Below are positions 42,665-52,713 of a DNA stretch of 60,564 bases, one piece after another. The notes below the pieces were generated by a model that ran no database searches, was not told where the DNA came from, and saw nothing but the letters and a program-made list of their open reading frames with translations. Positions within the stretch are counted from its first letter, which is position 1. Every line of letters starts with the position of its first letter. The DNA comes from Planctomycetota bacterium (GTDB lineage: Bacteria; Planctomycetota; UBA1135; GCA-002686595), in the NCBI GenBank assembly GCA_016872715.1, contig VGZD01000006.1, positions 1-60,564 on the forward strand, in the 5' to 3' direction. Made by a program: the position numbers and the translations under genes.

Positions 42665-44755
42665 TCAGGGCGTGCGGCGCAGCACGAGGTGCTCGATGAA
42701 AAACTCCATCATGCGCTCGGGGTTCATGGCCGCGTGGCCGACGTCCGGCCCGACCTGCAGGTCAAAGCTCCTCCCCGCGCGCTGCAGCGCCGCCACGAGC
42801 TGCATGGTGTTGTTGGGGTGCACGTTGTTGTCGGCGGTGCCGTAGAAGAGCATCAGCCGCCCCTTCAGGTTCGCCGCGAGCTTGACCGCGCTGCCCGCGT
42901 CGTAGCCCTCGGCGTTCACCTCCGGCGTGCGCATGTAGCGCTCGGTGTAGATCGTGTCGTAGTGGCGCCAGTCGGTGACCGCCGAGCACGCGACCGCGGC
43001 CGCGAAGGTGTCGGGATGGCGCATCACCGCGAGCGCGGAGACGTAGCCGCCGTAGGACGTGCCGAAGATGCCGACCCTCGAGCCGTCGACGTAGGCGCGC
43101 TTCGCGAGCTCCTTCACGCCCGCCGCCTGATCGTCGATCTCGACCGTGCCGAGCTTGCGATAGATCGCGTCGAGGAAGCGCTTGCCGCGGCCCGCCGCGC
43201 TGCGCGAGTCGAGCGTGGCGTAGAGGAACCCGTACTCCGTGAGCCCGCTCGGCGTCGTGAACGCTTCCTTCGCGCCGTTGGTCGCCGGGCCCGCGTAGAC
43301 GCTGACGAGCAGCGGGTACTTGCGCGAGGGATCGAAGTCGGAGGGGAAGTGCAGCAGGCCGTGCAGGTCGGTCGTGCCGTCGGCGGCCTTGTAGGTGAAG
43401 AGCTCGACGCGGCGAAAGCCCTGCTTCTCGAACTCGCCGAGGTCGCTCGCCGCGAGCTCGCGCACGACCTTGCCCTCCGCATCGACGATCCGCGTCGCGG
43501 GCGGCGTCGCGTGCGCCTGCGCCACGTCGACGAAGTGCGCGCCATCGCTCGCGAGCGTCACCGCGTGATTCAGCGTCGGATCCGTGAGCCGCCGCTCGCC
43601 GCTACCGTCGAGGCCGACGCGGTGCAGTTGCAACTTCATGTGGTTGTCGCCGCTGCGCGCCATGTAGAACAGCGTGTTCGAGCCCTCGTCGACCCGCACG
43701 ACGCTCGCCACCTCGAACGGGTGCGCGGTGACGGTCGCGAGCAGCTTGCCGGAGAGCTCGTACAAGTAGAAGTTGCGGAAGCCCGTGCGTTCGGAGACCC
43801 ACAGGAAACGCACGCCGTCCGCCAGCCACGTGATCGACGGCGAGTTCTCGGTCCAGCTCTCCGGCCACTCCTCGCGCACGATCACGCGGCACGCACCGCT
43901 CGAGGGATCGGCCGCCACGAGCTCCATCACGTTCTGCCAGCGATTCGTGCGGTGGAACAGTAGCTCGCGCGAGTCCTGCGTCCACGCCACGTCGTACACG
44001 TAGTGGCCGACGACCTCGTCGGTGAACGGCGCCCCCCCGCGCGCGTCGACCTTGGTGATCGCGCCGCTCGCGAGGTCGAGCACGTGAAGCTCGGCGACCG
44101 GATTGGGACTGCCCGCCTTCGGATAGGCCTCGATGTCCATGGTGCTCTGCACCTTGGTCTGGTCGAGCTGCAGGTAGAAGTCGCGCACGCCGCTCTCGTC
44201 GAAGCGATAGAAGGCGAGCTTCGCACTGTCGGGCGACCACCACATGGCCGTGTTCTGATCGAGCTCTTCGCCGTACACCCAGCTGCCGATGGCGTACTTC
44301 GTGCGCTTGGAGGCGTCGCCGTCGGTCGTGACCTCGCGTTCGTTCGCGCCGTCCGCCTCGCGCAGCCACAGGTTGCGATCCTTGTGGAATGCCTCCAGCT
44401 TCCCGTTCGGCGCGAGCGCGCTCGCGAACTGCCGCCCGCGCTCCGGCGCCGGTCCGCGCCGCGCCCCCGCCTCGCCGCGCTGCTCCTCGCGCGCCTCCTT
44501 CGGCACCTCGACCGCCTCCGCCGCCCCGAGCTCGTAGCGCAGCGTCTTGCCATCGCGACGGTACGACAGCGCCTTGCCGCTCGCGTCCCATTCGACGCTG
44601 AGCGCACCCGACTTCCACGCGCTCCCCGCCTTCCTCCCCGCCGCTTGGTACCGCTCGTACCCCGGCATCGACTTGAGTCGATCCTGCGCGCGAGCGATCG
44701 ACGAAACCCAGAGCAGTGCCGCGAGGACCAGCGTGCCGGAGCGAAGCGTCTTCAT
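42665..44755 (-). CDS. Dipeptidyl peptidase IV-like S9 peptidase
   Basis: Exported prolyl-oligopeptidase family serine peptidase of 696 aa with a signal peptide (LVLAALLWVSSIARA). The propeller holds the double-Glu motif of DPP IV (GSWVYGEELDQNTAMWWSPD) that binds the substrate N-terminus. The hydrolase domain has Ser567 (GTSYGGY), Asp in YGTADNNVHP and His in VGHAAMNPE. It should cut Xaa-Pro dipeptides from peptide N-termini in the periplasm. Length and all catalytic residues are normal. ATG at 44755. Confidence 0.93.
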   Translation of the reverse strand: MKTLRSGTLVLAALLWVSSIARAQDRLKSMPGYERYQAAGRKAGSAWKSGALSVEWDASGKALSYRRDGKTLRYELGAAEAVEVPKEAREEQRGEAGARRGPAPERGRQFASALAPNGKLEAFHKDRNLWLREADGANEREVTTDGDASKRTKYAIGSWVYGEELDQNTAMWWSPDSAKLAFYRFDESGVRDFYLQLDQTKVQSTMDIEAYPKAGSPNPVAELHVLDLASGAITKVDARGGAPFTDEVVGHYVYDVAWTQDSRELLFHRTNRWQNVMELVAADPSSGACRVIVREEWPESWTENSPSITWLADGVRFLWVSERTGFRNFYLYELSGKLLATVTAHPFEVASVVRVDEGSNTLFYMARSGDNHMKLQLHRVGLDGSGERRLTDPTLNHAVTLASDGAHFVDVAQAHATPPATRIVDAEGKVVRELAASDLGEFEKQGFRRVELFTYKAADGTTDLHGLLHFPSDFDPSRKYPLLVSVYAGPATNGAKEAFTTPSGLTEYGFLYATLDSRSAAGRGKRFLDAIYRKLGTVEIDDQAAGVKELAKRAYVDGSRVGIFGTSYGGYVSALAVMRHPDTFAAAVACSAVTDWRHYDTIYTERYMRTPEVNAEGYDAGSAVKLAANLKGRLMLFYGTADNNVHPNNTMQLVAALQRAGRSFDLQVGPDVGHAAMNPERMMEFFIEHLVLRRTP

Positions 44756-44865
44756 TGCGGCAGTCTAGCCGCCCGCACAGGCCCGGGCGCGCAGGGCCGC
44801 ACGGCGCCGAGTTGCGCCCTCGCAGTGCCGCGCCCAGCAGCGGCGGAGGTTCGTCACGGACGTCG

Positions 44866-45201
44866 TCACTCGCCCGCTGGCGTGCTGTCGCGCGCGAGCC
44901 CCTCGGCGCTCCGCGGCTCGCTCGCGCCGCCGCCCTCGAGCCAGAAGAACTCAAGCCCGCCCTCGAGCAGCCGCTCGACGCCCGCCTCGAGCGCGCGCAG
45001 CCTCCGCAACTCGTCCTCATGTGCGGGATGCAACTCGCACAATCGCTCGAACTGCGCCGCGAATTCGTCCTTCGCAAGCTCCGCTCCGCAATCCGCGAAC
45101 TCCAGGTAGAGGCGCTGCGCGGGGCTGGTCGCGCTCGAAGTCTAGCTCGCGCGAGTCGAGCTCTCGTTCGGTTCCCTGTCCGGGGGCGTCGTTGGCTTCA
45201 T
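44866..45201 (-). pseudogene. Gene remnant with internal amber stop, kinase-N-terminus-like
   Basis: From ATG at 45201 the frame reads MKPTTPPDREPNESSTRAS, meets TAG at 45144-45142 (codon 20), then continues in the same frame for 91 residues to TGA at 44866. The second part (LYLEFADCGAELAKDEF, FERLCELHPAHEDELRRL) resembles the charged helical region that opens many planctomycetal Ser/Thr kinases, where cargo text such as LCAxHPELAxELRxL is usual. It lies 47 bases after an ECF sigma gene, where such kinases often sit. No kinase domain follows. Either a decayed kinase gene or a short protein with a nonsense mutation; a sequencing error is also possible. Family assignment is tentative. Confidence 0.5.
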
Positions 45202-45248
45202 GATGCGTAGTGGGGCGTGTGGGAACGCCAGCGTGTGGATCGGTGGTT

Positions 45249-45872
45249 CTAGCCCTTGCCGAGGTCGAAGCCGCGCCGCTGCAGCTCCTCGCCGAGCTTC
45301 AACAACGCACGGCGCAGGATCTGCCGACACGACGTCTCGGTGCGCCCCGTTTGCGCCGCGATTTCCGCATGCGTCAGACCGACCATGCGGGCAAGGAGCA
45401 GCACTTCACGTTGCGCTTCCGGAAGTGCGTCGAGCGCCGCCTCGATTTGCCGCACGCGCTCCCGCCCGATCACTTCCATGCTCGGCGTGAGCTCCGAAGC
45501 GAACGCGACGAAGGACGCGTCTTCCTCTCCCTGCTGCTCGCCGAGCGGTCGATCGCGCGCCATGTCGCGCTTCTCGGCCGTCAGCCAGCGCTTGTTGTCC
45601 ACGAGCTTGCGCATCGCGGTCGTGTAGAGCCAGCCACGGAACGCCGCGGTGTTGGCGAAGCTCGCGCACGGCGCGTGCTCGAGCACTTCGACGCACACGG
45701 CCTGCACGAGGTCCGAGTTTCGCAGCCGCGCACGCACTCCCGGACCCGCGCGGGCCCTCAGGAATGCCCGCAATCCCGGCAAGTGCCTCTGCAATTCGCG
45801 CGGCACGTCGAACGGACCGCGCTCGTCATCAGGCGTTCCATCCGCGGGCGGTCGGGGCTCGTTCGACGTCAT
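45249..45872 (-). CDS. ECF RNA polymerase sigma factor (planctomycetal type)
   Basis: Sigma-70 family factor of 207 aa. Region 2 has LRNSDLVQAVCVEVLEHA and AFRGWLYTTAMRKLVDNKR, a form seen in sigma factors linked to Ser/Thr kinases in Planctomycetota. Region 4 is LDALPEAQREVLLLARMVGLTHAEIA with helix TGRTETSCRQILRRAL. No anti-sigma gene is adjacent; instead an amber-broken frame follows 47 bases downstream. ATG at 45872. The 333-base upstream region is AT-richer than average and probably holds its promoter. Confidence 0.88.
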   Translation of the reverse strand: MTSNEPRPPADGTPDDERGPFDVPRELQRHLPGLRAFLRARAGPGVRARLRNSDLVQAVCVEVLEHAPCASFANTAAFRGWLYTTAMRKLVDNKRWLTAEKRDMARDRPLGEQQGEEDASFVAFASELTPSMEVIGRERVRQIEAALDALPEAQREVLLLARMVGLTHAEIAAQTGRTETSCRQILRRALLKLGEELQRRGFDLGKG

Positions 45873-46205
45873 GGGGCGAAATTCTCACCGAGCACAGTGC
45901 TCGCTCCTATCGGACTTGGATCGTAGGACGCAGAGCGCACCTCGACCAGTGCTTTGCACGATCGGGCAACCAACGACGATGAGCCAATCGTTGTCGGGGC
46001 CGTGGATTTTCTCCCGCATTGGACGCGGCGAAATCGCGCGTGACAGAAATTCCGGTTTTTCTTTGGGCGGTTTGGAAACGGTGCTCGTCCGCTCGCCTTG
46101 GCATCACGCCGCGGCGCTTTTGGGCGGAGGGATGGGACACGGCGCGGGCCGCGCGTGCGTGGGAGCACGGCGGCCCGCGAGTGAAGTGACGGTGGGGCGT
46201 GGACG
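45873..46205. other. Intergenic region between transketolase and sigma factor genes
   Basis: A 333-base gap with both flanking genes on the minus strand. It has a relatively AT-rich core near 46040-46075 (GAAATTCCGGTTTTTCTTT) and an inverted pair CAACGA / TCGTTG around 45970-45995. The inverted pair may end transketolase transcription or serve as an operator for the sigma gene. No gene seen. Confidence 0.35.
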
Positions 46206-48536
46206 CTACTCGAGGCCCATGCGGGAGAGGCGCTTGGGGCGGTCGGCGGCGAAGCGGGCGATGCCGGACCACAGCGAGTCGGGGTCGATGCGCGCTTCCT
46301 TCTTGAGCTCCTCGACGTTGCCGCCGGTGCGCCAGCGGTTGTCCCAGTCGCTGGAAAGGACGTATTCCTCGGCGAGCTTGTGCGGCAGCCAATCGTGCAT
46401 CAGGCGACGGGCGCCGTTGGTGATGCAGGTGGAGTCCATCCAGTCGGACCACGGGAGCACGCTGTCGCGGTAGGACTGGGGTTGGAGCTGGAAAAGCTCC
46501 CACGAGACGGCCTGCACGAGCTTCACGTTCGGACCCTCGCCCTTGGCGAAGCGCGGGAGCAGCGCGTAGAGCGATTCGGTCGAGCTGGTGCCTTGGATGA
46601 TGAGCGTGCCTTCCTTGGGGCGCTGGGGATCGAAGTCGCGGATCACGTAGGCGCCCTTGGCGGCGTCGAGGTGCGACGGGATGCCGAGCGCGGCGCGGTC
46701 GGGGACCTTGACGTTGGGGCGCGTCAGGTGGATCGCCACGATCGGCTGCTTGCAGCGCAGGGCGGCGGCGAGCGCGGGCGCGACCTCGTTGTGCTCCCAC
46801 GGATGGATGTTGATCACGTGGCCGTCGGGGAAGAGCTGCGTCACGCCCGGTGAGAAGATGCCGAAGTGCGTGCGGCTGTCCTCGGCGGTCTCGGGGCCCG
46901 AGTGGCCGACGACCCAGATCGTCTTGCCGACCTTGAGCGGGCAGTCCTGCGCGAGCTGGCTGAAGAGGCGGAACATCCCGTACTTCAGGTACGAGAACGA
47001 GCCGTAGGTCGAGCACGCGCCCCAGTAGCCGAGGAATTCCTTTTCCGGCTCGGAGCTCATGTTGACCGTCGCGAGGCCGACCGTGAGACCTGAATTGGTG
47101 AATTCCGTGATTTGCTGCGGGAGCAGCGAGCCGTGCGGGTTCTTCGTGCGCTCGTACCAGCCGAAATTCTTGGCGGCGCCGAAATCCTTGGCGAAGCCGA
47201 AGATGCCGGTCGATTCGGCGAGGTCCGCGGAGCACGCGAGGACGAGCGGACGGCCCATCTTCTCGCGCGCGTAGGCGTTGAACCACGAGCCGAAGGTCTG
47301 GAACGCGTTCTTGTTGGCGATCGCCGTGCCCGGCGCGGCGAAGAGCTCCGCGGGCAGCTTGTGCGGGTCGAGCCAGCTCGTGTCCTCGGCGAGGTTGACC
47401 TTGCTCTGGAGGCGGAAGCCCTCGGAGCTCGCCGGCACGCTCTCGCCGATCTCGACCAGCGTGTCGGCGAGGTACTCCATCAGATCGGGGTCGTTCGCGA
47501 GCACGCTGAAGACGGTGCGGAACCACGACTCGCTCTGCTCGCGGCACTTCGACTCGCCGGGGTCGGTCGTGTCGCCCGCGCCCTCGAAGGTCACGCCGTA
47601 CTTGCGCGCGAAGTCCTCGCGGCACTTCCAGAAGAGCTCGCTGTTGCGCTTGTGGGCGGCGCCGTGGGAGTGGAAGTCGAACTTGTGGTAGCCGCGGCCC
47701 TTGCGCGTCTTGACCCACACGCAGCCCGGGCGGCCGCCGGTCGAGTCGGCGCACACGATCTCGAGCAGCGCCTTGGTGATCGCCTCGTAGTTTTCGCCCT
47801 CCGTGGTGCCGGCGACGCGCCAGCCGTAGGGCTCGAACCACTCCACCGGAGTGCCGTGCACGACTTCGCTGTTCGCGAAATGGTCGATGCCGTGGTCGTT
47901 CCAGTCGAAGAGGTAGATCAGGTTGTCGAGACCGAGGCCGAACGCGGAGTTCTTGACCTCGTGGTGGGCGCCGGCGCTGTGGCCGCCCTCGCCCTCGATC
48001 GCAAACACCTTCACGTCGCCCGCGCCCGCGTGCTTGAGCGCCATGGCCTCGCCGAGCGCGGCGGGAGCTCCGTGGCCCGAGGGGCCGGTGTTGAACTTGA
48101 AGAACAGCGTCTTGCCCTCCATTTCCGCGTGGCCCGGCAGGTGGCCGTTGTGGCGCAGCCACAGCAGGTCTTCCCACGTGAGTTGGCGCTCCTTGGCGTG
48201 CGGCACGAGGTATCTGGGATCGCCGGTCTGTGCGTGGCGCAGGCGCAGCGCCTCGTTGTAGACCGCGAGCATCGCGTAGATCACGGGGTTGCAGTGGCCG
48301 GCGACGAGCACCGAGCGGTCGCCGAAGGCGAGCTCGGGGCGGCGCACGTCCCAGCGCATCACGCCCAAGGTCGCCGCGACCATCAGCGGCGTCTTCGAGC
48401 GCGAGCCGCCGGGGTGGCCGCTCTGGCGCAGGTTGAGCATCAGGTCGATGCACTGGTCGATCAGGTCACCGACCTTCTCCCAGTGCTGGAAGTGCGGGCG
48501 GAGGCTCTCGAGGCTGGGCTTGGCAAGGGTCTGCAT
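46206..48536 (-). CDS. Atypical transketolase-family enzyme
   Basis: TPP-dependent enzyme of 776 aa, over 100 longer than standard transketolase. N-terminal part: SGHPGGSRSKTP, the TPP motif starting GEGGHSAGAHHEVKN (usual GDG is GEG) and ending LIYLFDWNDHGID, and THR-like HKFDFHSHGAAH. Middle part: ACSADLAESTGIFGFAKDF and SSEPEKEFLGYWGACSTYGS (usually FRGGxIxxGIREH). C-terminal part: HLTRPNVKVPD and GTSSTESLYALLPRFA. These deviations are shared by a divergent transketolase-like clade; two-carbon transfer between sugar phosphates is expected but substrate choice may differ. ATG at 48536 (MQTLAKPS). Confidence 0.82.
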   Translation of the reverse strand: MQTLAKPSLESLRPHFQHWEKVGDLIDQCIDLMLNLRQSGHPGGSRSKTPLMVAATLGVMRWDVRRPELAFGDRSVLVAGHCNPVIYAMLAVYNEALRLRHAQTGDPRYLVPHAKERQLTWEDLLWLRHNGHLPGHAEMEGKTLFFKFNTGPSGHGAPAALGEAMALKHAGAGDVKVFAIEGEGGHSAGAHHEVKNSAFGLGLDNLIYLFDWNDHGIDHFANSEVVHGTPVEWFEPYGWRVAGTTEGENYEAITKALLEIVCADSTGGRPGCVWVKTRKGRGYHKFDFHSHGAAHKRNSELFWKCREDFARKYGVTFEGAGDTTDPGESKCREQSESWFRTVFSVLANDPDLMEYLADTLVEIGESVPASSEGFRLQSKVNLAEDTSWLDPHKLPAELFAAPGTAIANKNAFQTFGSWFNAYAREKMGRPLVLACSADLAESTGIFGFAKDFGAAKNFGWYERTKNPHGSLLPQQITEFTNSGLTVGLATVNMSSEPEKEFLGYWGACSTYGSFSYLKYGMFRLFSQLAQDCPLKVGKTIWVVGHSGPETAEDSRTHFGIFSPGVTQLFPDGHVINIHPWEHNEVAPALAAALRCKQPIVAIHLTRPNVKVPDRAALGIPSHLDAAKGAYVIRDFDPQRPKEGTLIIQGTSSTESLYALLPRFAKGEGPNVKLVQAVSWELFQLQPQSYRDSVLPWSDWMDSTCITNGARRLMHDWLPHKLAEEYVLSSDWDNRWRTGGNVEELKKEARIDPDSLWSGIARFAADRPKRLSRMGLE

Positions 48537-48678
48537 CGCGGTCCTGTTCTGCGAGCGCTGGTCGAGGTTCCGACCGCGCTGGGCGTTCGCGATAGACTCT
48601 ACCAAGCCGCCCCCGTCGCCGTCGCTTTCCGCAGCGTGCGTCTCGACATGCGCGGGAGCAGAGTGTTCCCTAGCACCG

Positions 48679-49944
48679 ATGAACCTGCTGGACGAGGAGC
48701 CGGGGCTCGCGACGGGGAGCGTGCTGCTGCGCAGGCCGCTCTACCTTGGCTACACGATCCTCGGACTCGTGGCGCTCACGTTCGGCACGGATCTGCTCGT
48801 CGACACGCACTCCTCGATCGGGGTGGTGTACTCGGTGCCGGTGCTCTTGACGCTGTGGCTGGGTCGCCGCGAGCTGACGATCGCGGCGGCGCTGGTGTGC
48901 GCTGCGCTGGTGCTGGCCGCCATTCCAGCGCACCACGTGCTCGAAGATGACCTGCACGAAATCGTGCTCGGACGCTGCTCGAACCTGTTCGCCATTTCGA
49001 TCGCCGCTGCGCTCTCGGTGATGCGTCTGCGGAGCGAGCGCGACCTGCAGCGCGTGCGCAGCTGGGCCGTGACGACCTTGCGAGGGCTGTCGGAGGCCGT
49101 GATTTCCGTCGATACGAGCGGGCATGTCGTTTTCGTGAACAACGCCGCCGAGCGCATGCTCGCACGCCCGCGCGAGCAGCTCCTGCGACGCCCGCTCGGC
49201 GACGTGTTCATCGTGCGCGACGTCGACGCTCCGGTCCGGCCGCCCGTGGTCGAGCTCGCGGAATTGGGAATCGGCGACGCGCGCGAAGGCAAGCTGTTCG
49301 TGTTCGGTGGACGACGCATCGACATCGAGTACTCGCGCTCGGCGATCCTCTCCGCGAGCGAGGAGCGCTTCGGCGAAGTGATCGTGTTCCGCGACATTCG
49401 CTCGCGCAAGGAGGACGAGGAGGCGATCCGCAAGCTCGCCTATCGCGACGACCTCACCGGCCTTCCCAATCGCGTCTCGCTGCTCGATCGCTTCCAGCTC
49501 GAGCTCGCGCACGCGCGGCGCGGCAAGCAGGTGCTCGGCGTGATGTACTTCGATCTCGACGGCTTCAAGCGCGTCAACGACACGTACGGCCACGAGGCCG
49601 GCGATTACGTGCTCCAGACGACGGCGCGGCGACTCGCATCGACGCTGCGCGCGGGCGACACCGTCGCGCGTCTGGGCGGCGACGAGTTCGTGCTGCTGCT
49701 CCCGGCTGTCGCTGGGCCCGACGAAGCGCGCAAGGTGGGGGAGAAGCTCGTCGCCGCGGTCGGGCAGCCGATCGAGTGGCAGGGCGCCGCGTTGCAGGTG
49801 TCCGCGAGCATCGGACTCGCGCTGTACCCCGACGATGGCGACGAACCGGAGACGCTCCTGCGGCGCGCGGACAAGGCCATGTACCGCGCCAAGACGGACG
49901 GCAGGGCGAAGGTCGAGGCCGTGCGTCGCAGCGAGCGCGACTGA
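48679..49944 (+). CDS. Membrane diguanylate cyclase with PAS domain
   Basis: Protein of 421 aa. Residues about 20-115 are hydrophobic helices forming a membrane sensor module (YLGYTILGLVALTFG, VPVLLTLWLG, LTIAAALVCAALVLAA). A PAS domain follows (about 130-250, LSEAVISVDTSGHVVFVNNAAERML), then a GGDEF domain. The active site RLGGDEF is intact, and RAGD five residues upstream matches the RxxD product-inhibition site, so it should make c-di-GMP with feedback control. DDLTGLPNR marks the domain start. ATG at 48679. Ends 9 bases from a convergent gene. Confidence 0.92.
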   Translation: MNLLDEEPGLATGSVLLRRPLYLGYTILGLVALTFGTDLLVDTHSSIGVVYSVPVLLTLWLGRRELTIAAALVCAALVLAAIPAHHVLEDDLHEIVLGRCSNLFAISIAAALSVMRLRSERDLQRVRSWAVTTLRGLSEAVISVDTSGHVVFVNNAAERMLARPREQLLRRPLGDVFIVRDVDAPVRPPVVELAELGIGDAREGKLFVFGGRRIDIEYSRSAILSASEERFGEVIVFRDIRSRKEDEEAIRKLAYRDDLTGLPNRVSLLDRFQLELAHARRGKQVLGVMYFDLDGFKRVNDTYGHEAGDYVLQTTARRLASTLRAGDTVARLGGDEFVLLLPAVAGPDEARKVGEKLVAAVGQPIEWQGAALQVSASIGLALYPDDGDEPETLLRRADKAMYRAKTDGRAKVEAVRRSERD

Positions 49945-49953
49945 GCGCGTCGC

Positions 49954-51120
49954 TCACTCCTCCCACAGACGCGAGAGCAGGTCGAGCGCGTCGCGGGAGC
50001 GCGTTCCGCGCGAGTCCCAACGCCGCATCGAGTCGTACAGCGCGCCGAGCGCCTCCTGCTCGCGCGGATCGGTGAGCTGGCCTTCGCGCAGGGCCGGGAG
50101 CGCGACGTTGCCGACGCGGTTCCAACGCGTGCGCCCCAGCCGCGTCTCGCCGCTCGCGAGCAAGACGTTCAGCGCGAGCGTCACGCGCACCTGCGGATCG
50201 AGCTCGCGCTCGAGCGCGTCGAGCATGCGGTCGACGACCTCGGGGCTGCGCAGCTTCCACAGGCCCTTGGCGAGCGCCATGCGCGCACCCGGATCCTCGA
50301 AGCCGAGGCGATCGAGCCAGCGGCGCTCCGTCTCGCGATCGAGCGTGCGCTCGAGCCGCGCGCGCGCGGCCGCGATCGGGCCGCGTTCGCGCGCCTCGCG
50401 CTCGAAGCGTTCGTACCACGCGCGCCAACCCTCGTCGGGATGCTCGCGCGCGAGATCGAACACGATCGCCCAGCCGAGGAAGTGCGCCACGAGGTTGTCG
50501 CGCGAGTCGTAGTCGTCGTTCGCCTCGAGCTTCATCCAGCGCTCGAGCTCGGCGTCGCTCGCCTCGAGATCGCGCAGCTCGCGCAGGGGCCAGCAGGCCA
50601 GTCCGTCCCCGTGCCAGCGCCCGCCGTGCGCCACGCCGTCGCCCCAGTACGACGCGAGGCCTTCCTCGAACCACAGCGGCAGGCGCAGCCCGAGGTCGGC
50701 GATGCGCGCGTGGACGAGCTCGTGCACGGCGGTCGCGGCGTCGCTCGTGGCGAGGAACACGCCCGAGGGCTCGAGGCTGAAGATGCCGCTGCGCACGTGG
50801 TAGGCGCGCACGCGGGCCGGACCGATGTCGGGCACCATTTGCAGCTCGCCCGTGGCGGGTCCATCCCTCGGCGCACAGTCGCGCGACTGCGGGTCGAGCG
50901 CGTGCACGCGCACCGGTCGAGAGAAGGCGCCCATGCGCTCTTCGACGGCCGCGATGGCGGGTTCGAGCGCCTCGCCGAAGCGCGCGATGTCGACGCTCTC
51001 GCCGTCCCTGACGAACAGCGTCCACGAATCGTCTCGCAACACCGGCGTCCAGCCCGCGCATCCGCACAGCAGCGGCGCGAGGCAAAGCGCGAGCACGAAC
51101 AGCGAACGCATCGAGAGCAT
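49954..51120 (-). CDS. Lipoprotein with gluzincin-like HExxH metalloprotease motif
   Basis: Exported lipoprotein of 388 aa (LLCGC, Cys near residue 21). HELVH at 133-137 with a downstream Glu in WFEEGLASYW (152 or 153) gives the zinc ligands of a gluzincin peptidase, as in DUF1570-type planctomycete proteins. The C-terminal ~150 residues look helical and HEAT-like (VVDRMLDALERELDPQVRVTLALN). Peptidase activity is plausible but not proven. ATG at 51120 or the in-frame ATG at 51111, which gives a more compact signal peptide. Confidence 0.7.
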   Translation of the reverse strand: MLSMRSLFVLALCLAPLLCGCAGWTPVLRDDSWTLFVRDGESVDIARFGEALEPAIAAVEERMGAFSRPVRVHALDPQSRDCAPRDGPATGELQMVPDIGPARVRAYHVRSGIFSLEPSGVFLATSDAATAVHELVHARIADLGLRLPLWFEEGLASYWGDGVAHGGRWHGDGLACWPLRELRDLEASDAELERWMKLEANDDYDSRDNLVAHFLGWAIVFDLAREHPDEGWRAWYERFEREARERGPIAAARARLERTLDRETERRWLDRLGFEDPGARMALAKGLWKLRSPEVVDRMLDALERELDPQVRVTLALNVLLASGETRLGRTRWNRVGNVALPALREGQLTDPREQEALGALYDSMRRWDSRGTRSRDALDLLSRLWEE

Positions 51121-51276
51121 CGTGCTCCAGCTCGCCGCGCCTGTCCAGCCACACCGGCCGCCGCGCGCGCGCAGGCCTTCCGCGCGAGCCCCTCCAAGGC
51201 CCTCTGTTGCCGCACCGAGCGCCTACGCTACCTTGGTTTCCCTGCTTTCGGTGACTTCGACCCCCGCCCACCTCCC

Positions 51277-51510
51277 ATGGCCACGTTTCGCTGCGAACTC
51301 GACGCCCCCAACAACATCGTTTTGGTGATGGTCACCGAGGACGACGGCAGCGAGCACGACTACCAGTTCGACTTCGACCCGCGCTCGGGCCGCTACGAAT
51401 TCTCCGAGCGCGAGATCTTAGAGCGCGACTTCGGCGCGGAGTGGGTCGAGGAGATGGAGAACGCGGTCAAGAACTTGATCGAGCAGGCCGTGCGCGCGCG
51501 GCGCGGCTGA
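51277..51510 (+). CDS. Small acidic protein, paralogue of the protein at 26900
   Basis: A 77 aa protein of unknown function. It shares with the 78 aa protein at 26900-27136 a beta-hairpin half ending DDGSEHDYQFDF, the motif SGRYEFSEREILERDFGAE and a C-terminal helix. No signal peptide; strongly acidic. It lies 28 bases upstream of deoB on the same strand, so it may belong to the nucleoside operon. ATG at 51277. Confidence 0.7.
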   Translation: MATFRCELDAPNNIVLVMVTEDDGSEHDYQFDFDPRSGRYEFSEREILERDFGAEWVEEMENAVKNLIEQAVRARRG

Positions 51511-51538
51511 GGCGCGAGCGCACCACAGATCGCTCACC

Positions 51539-52711
<1,173 letters not shown>

Positions 52712-52713
52712 CC

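Noticed and set aside
45142-45144. Amber codon as programmed recoding (pyrrolysine or suppression)
   Set aside because: TAG terminates several ordinary genes in the window and no recoding element is seen near it; decay is simpler.
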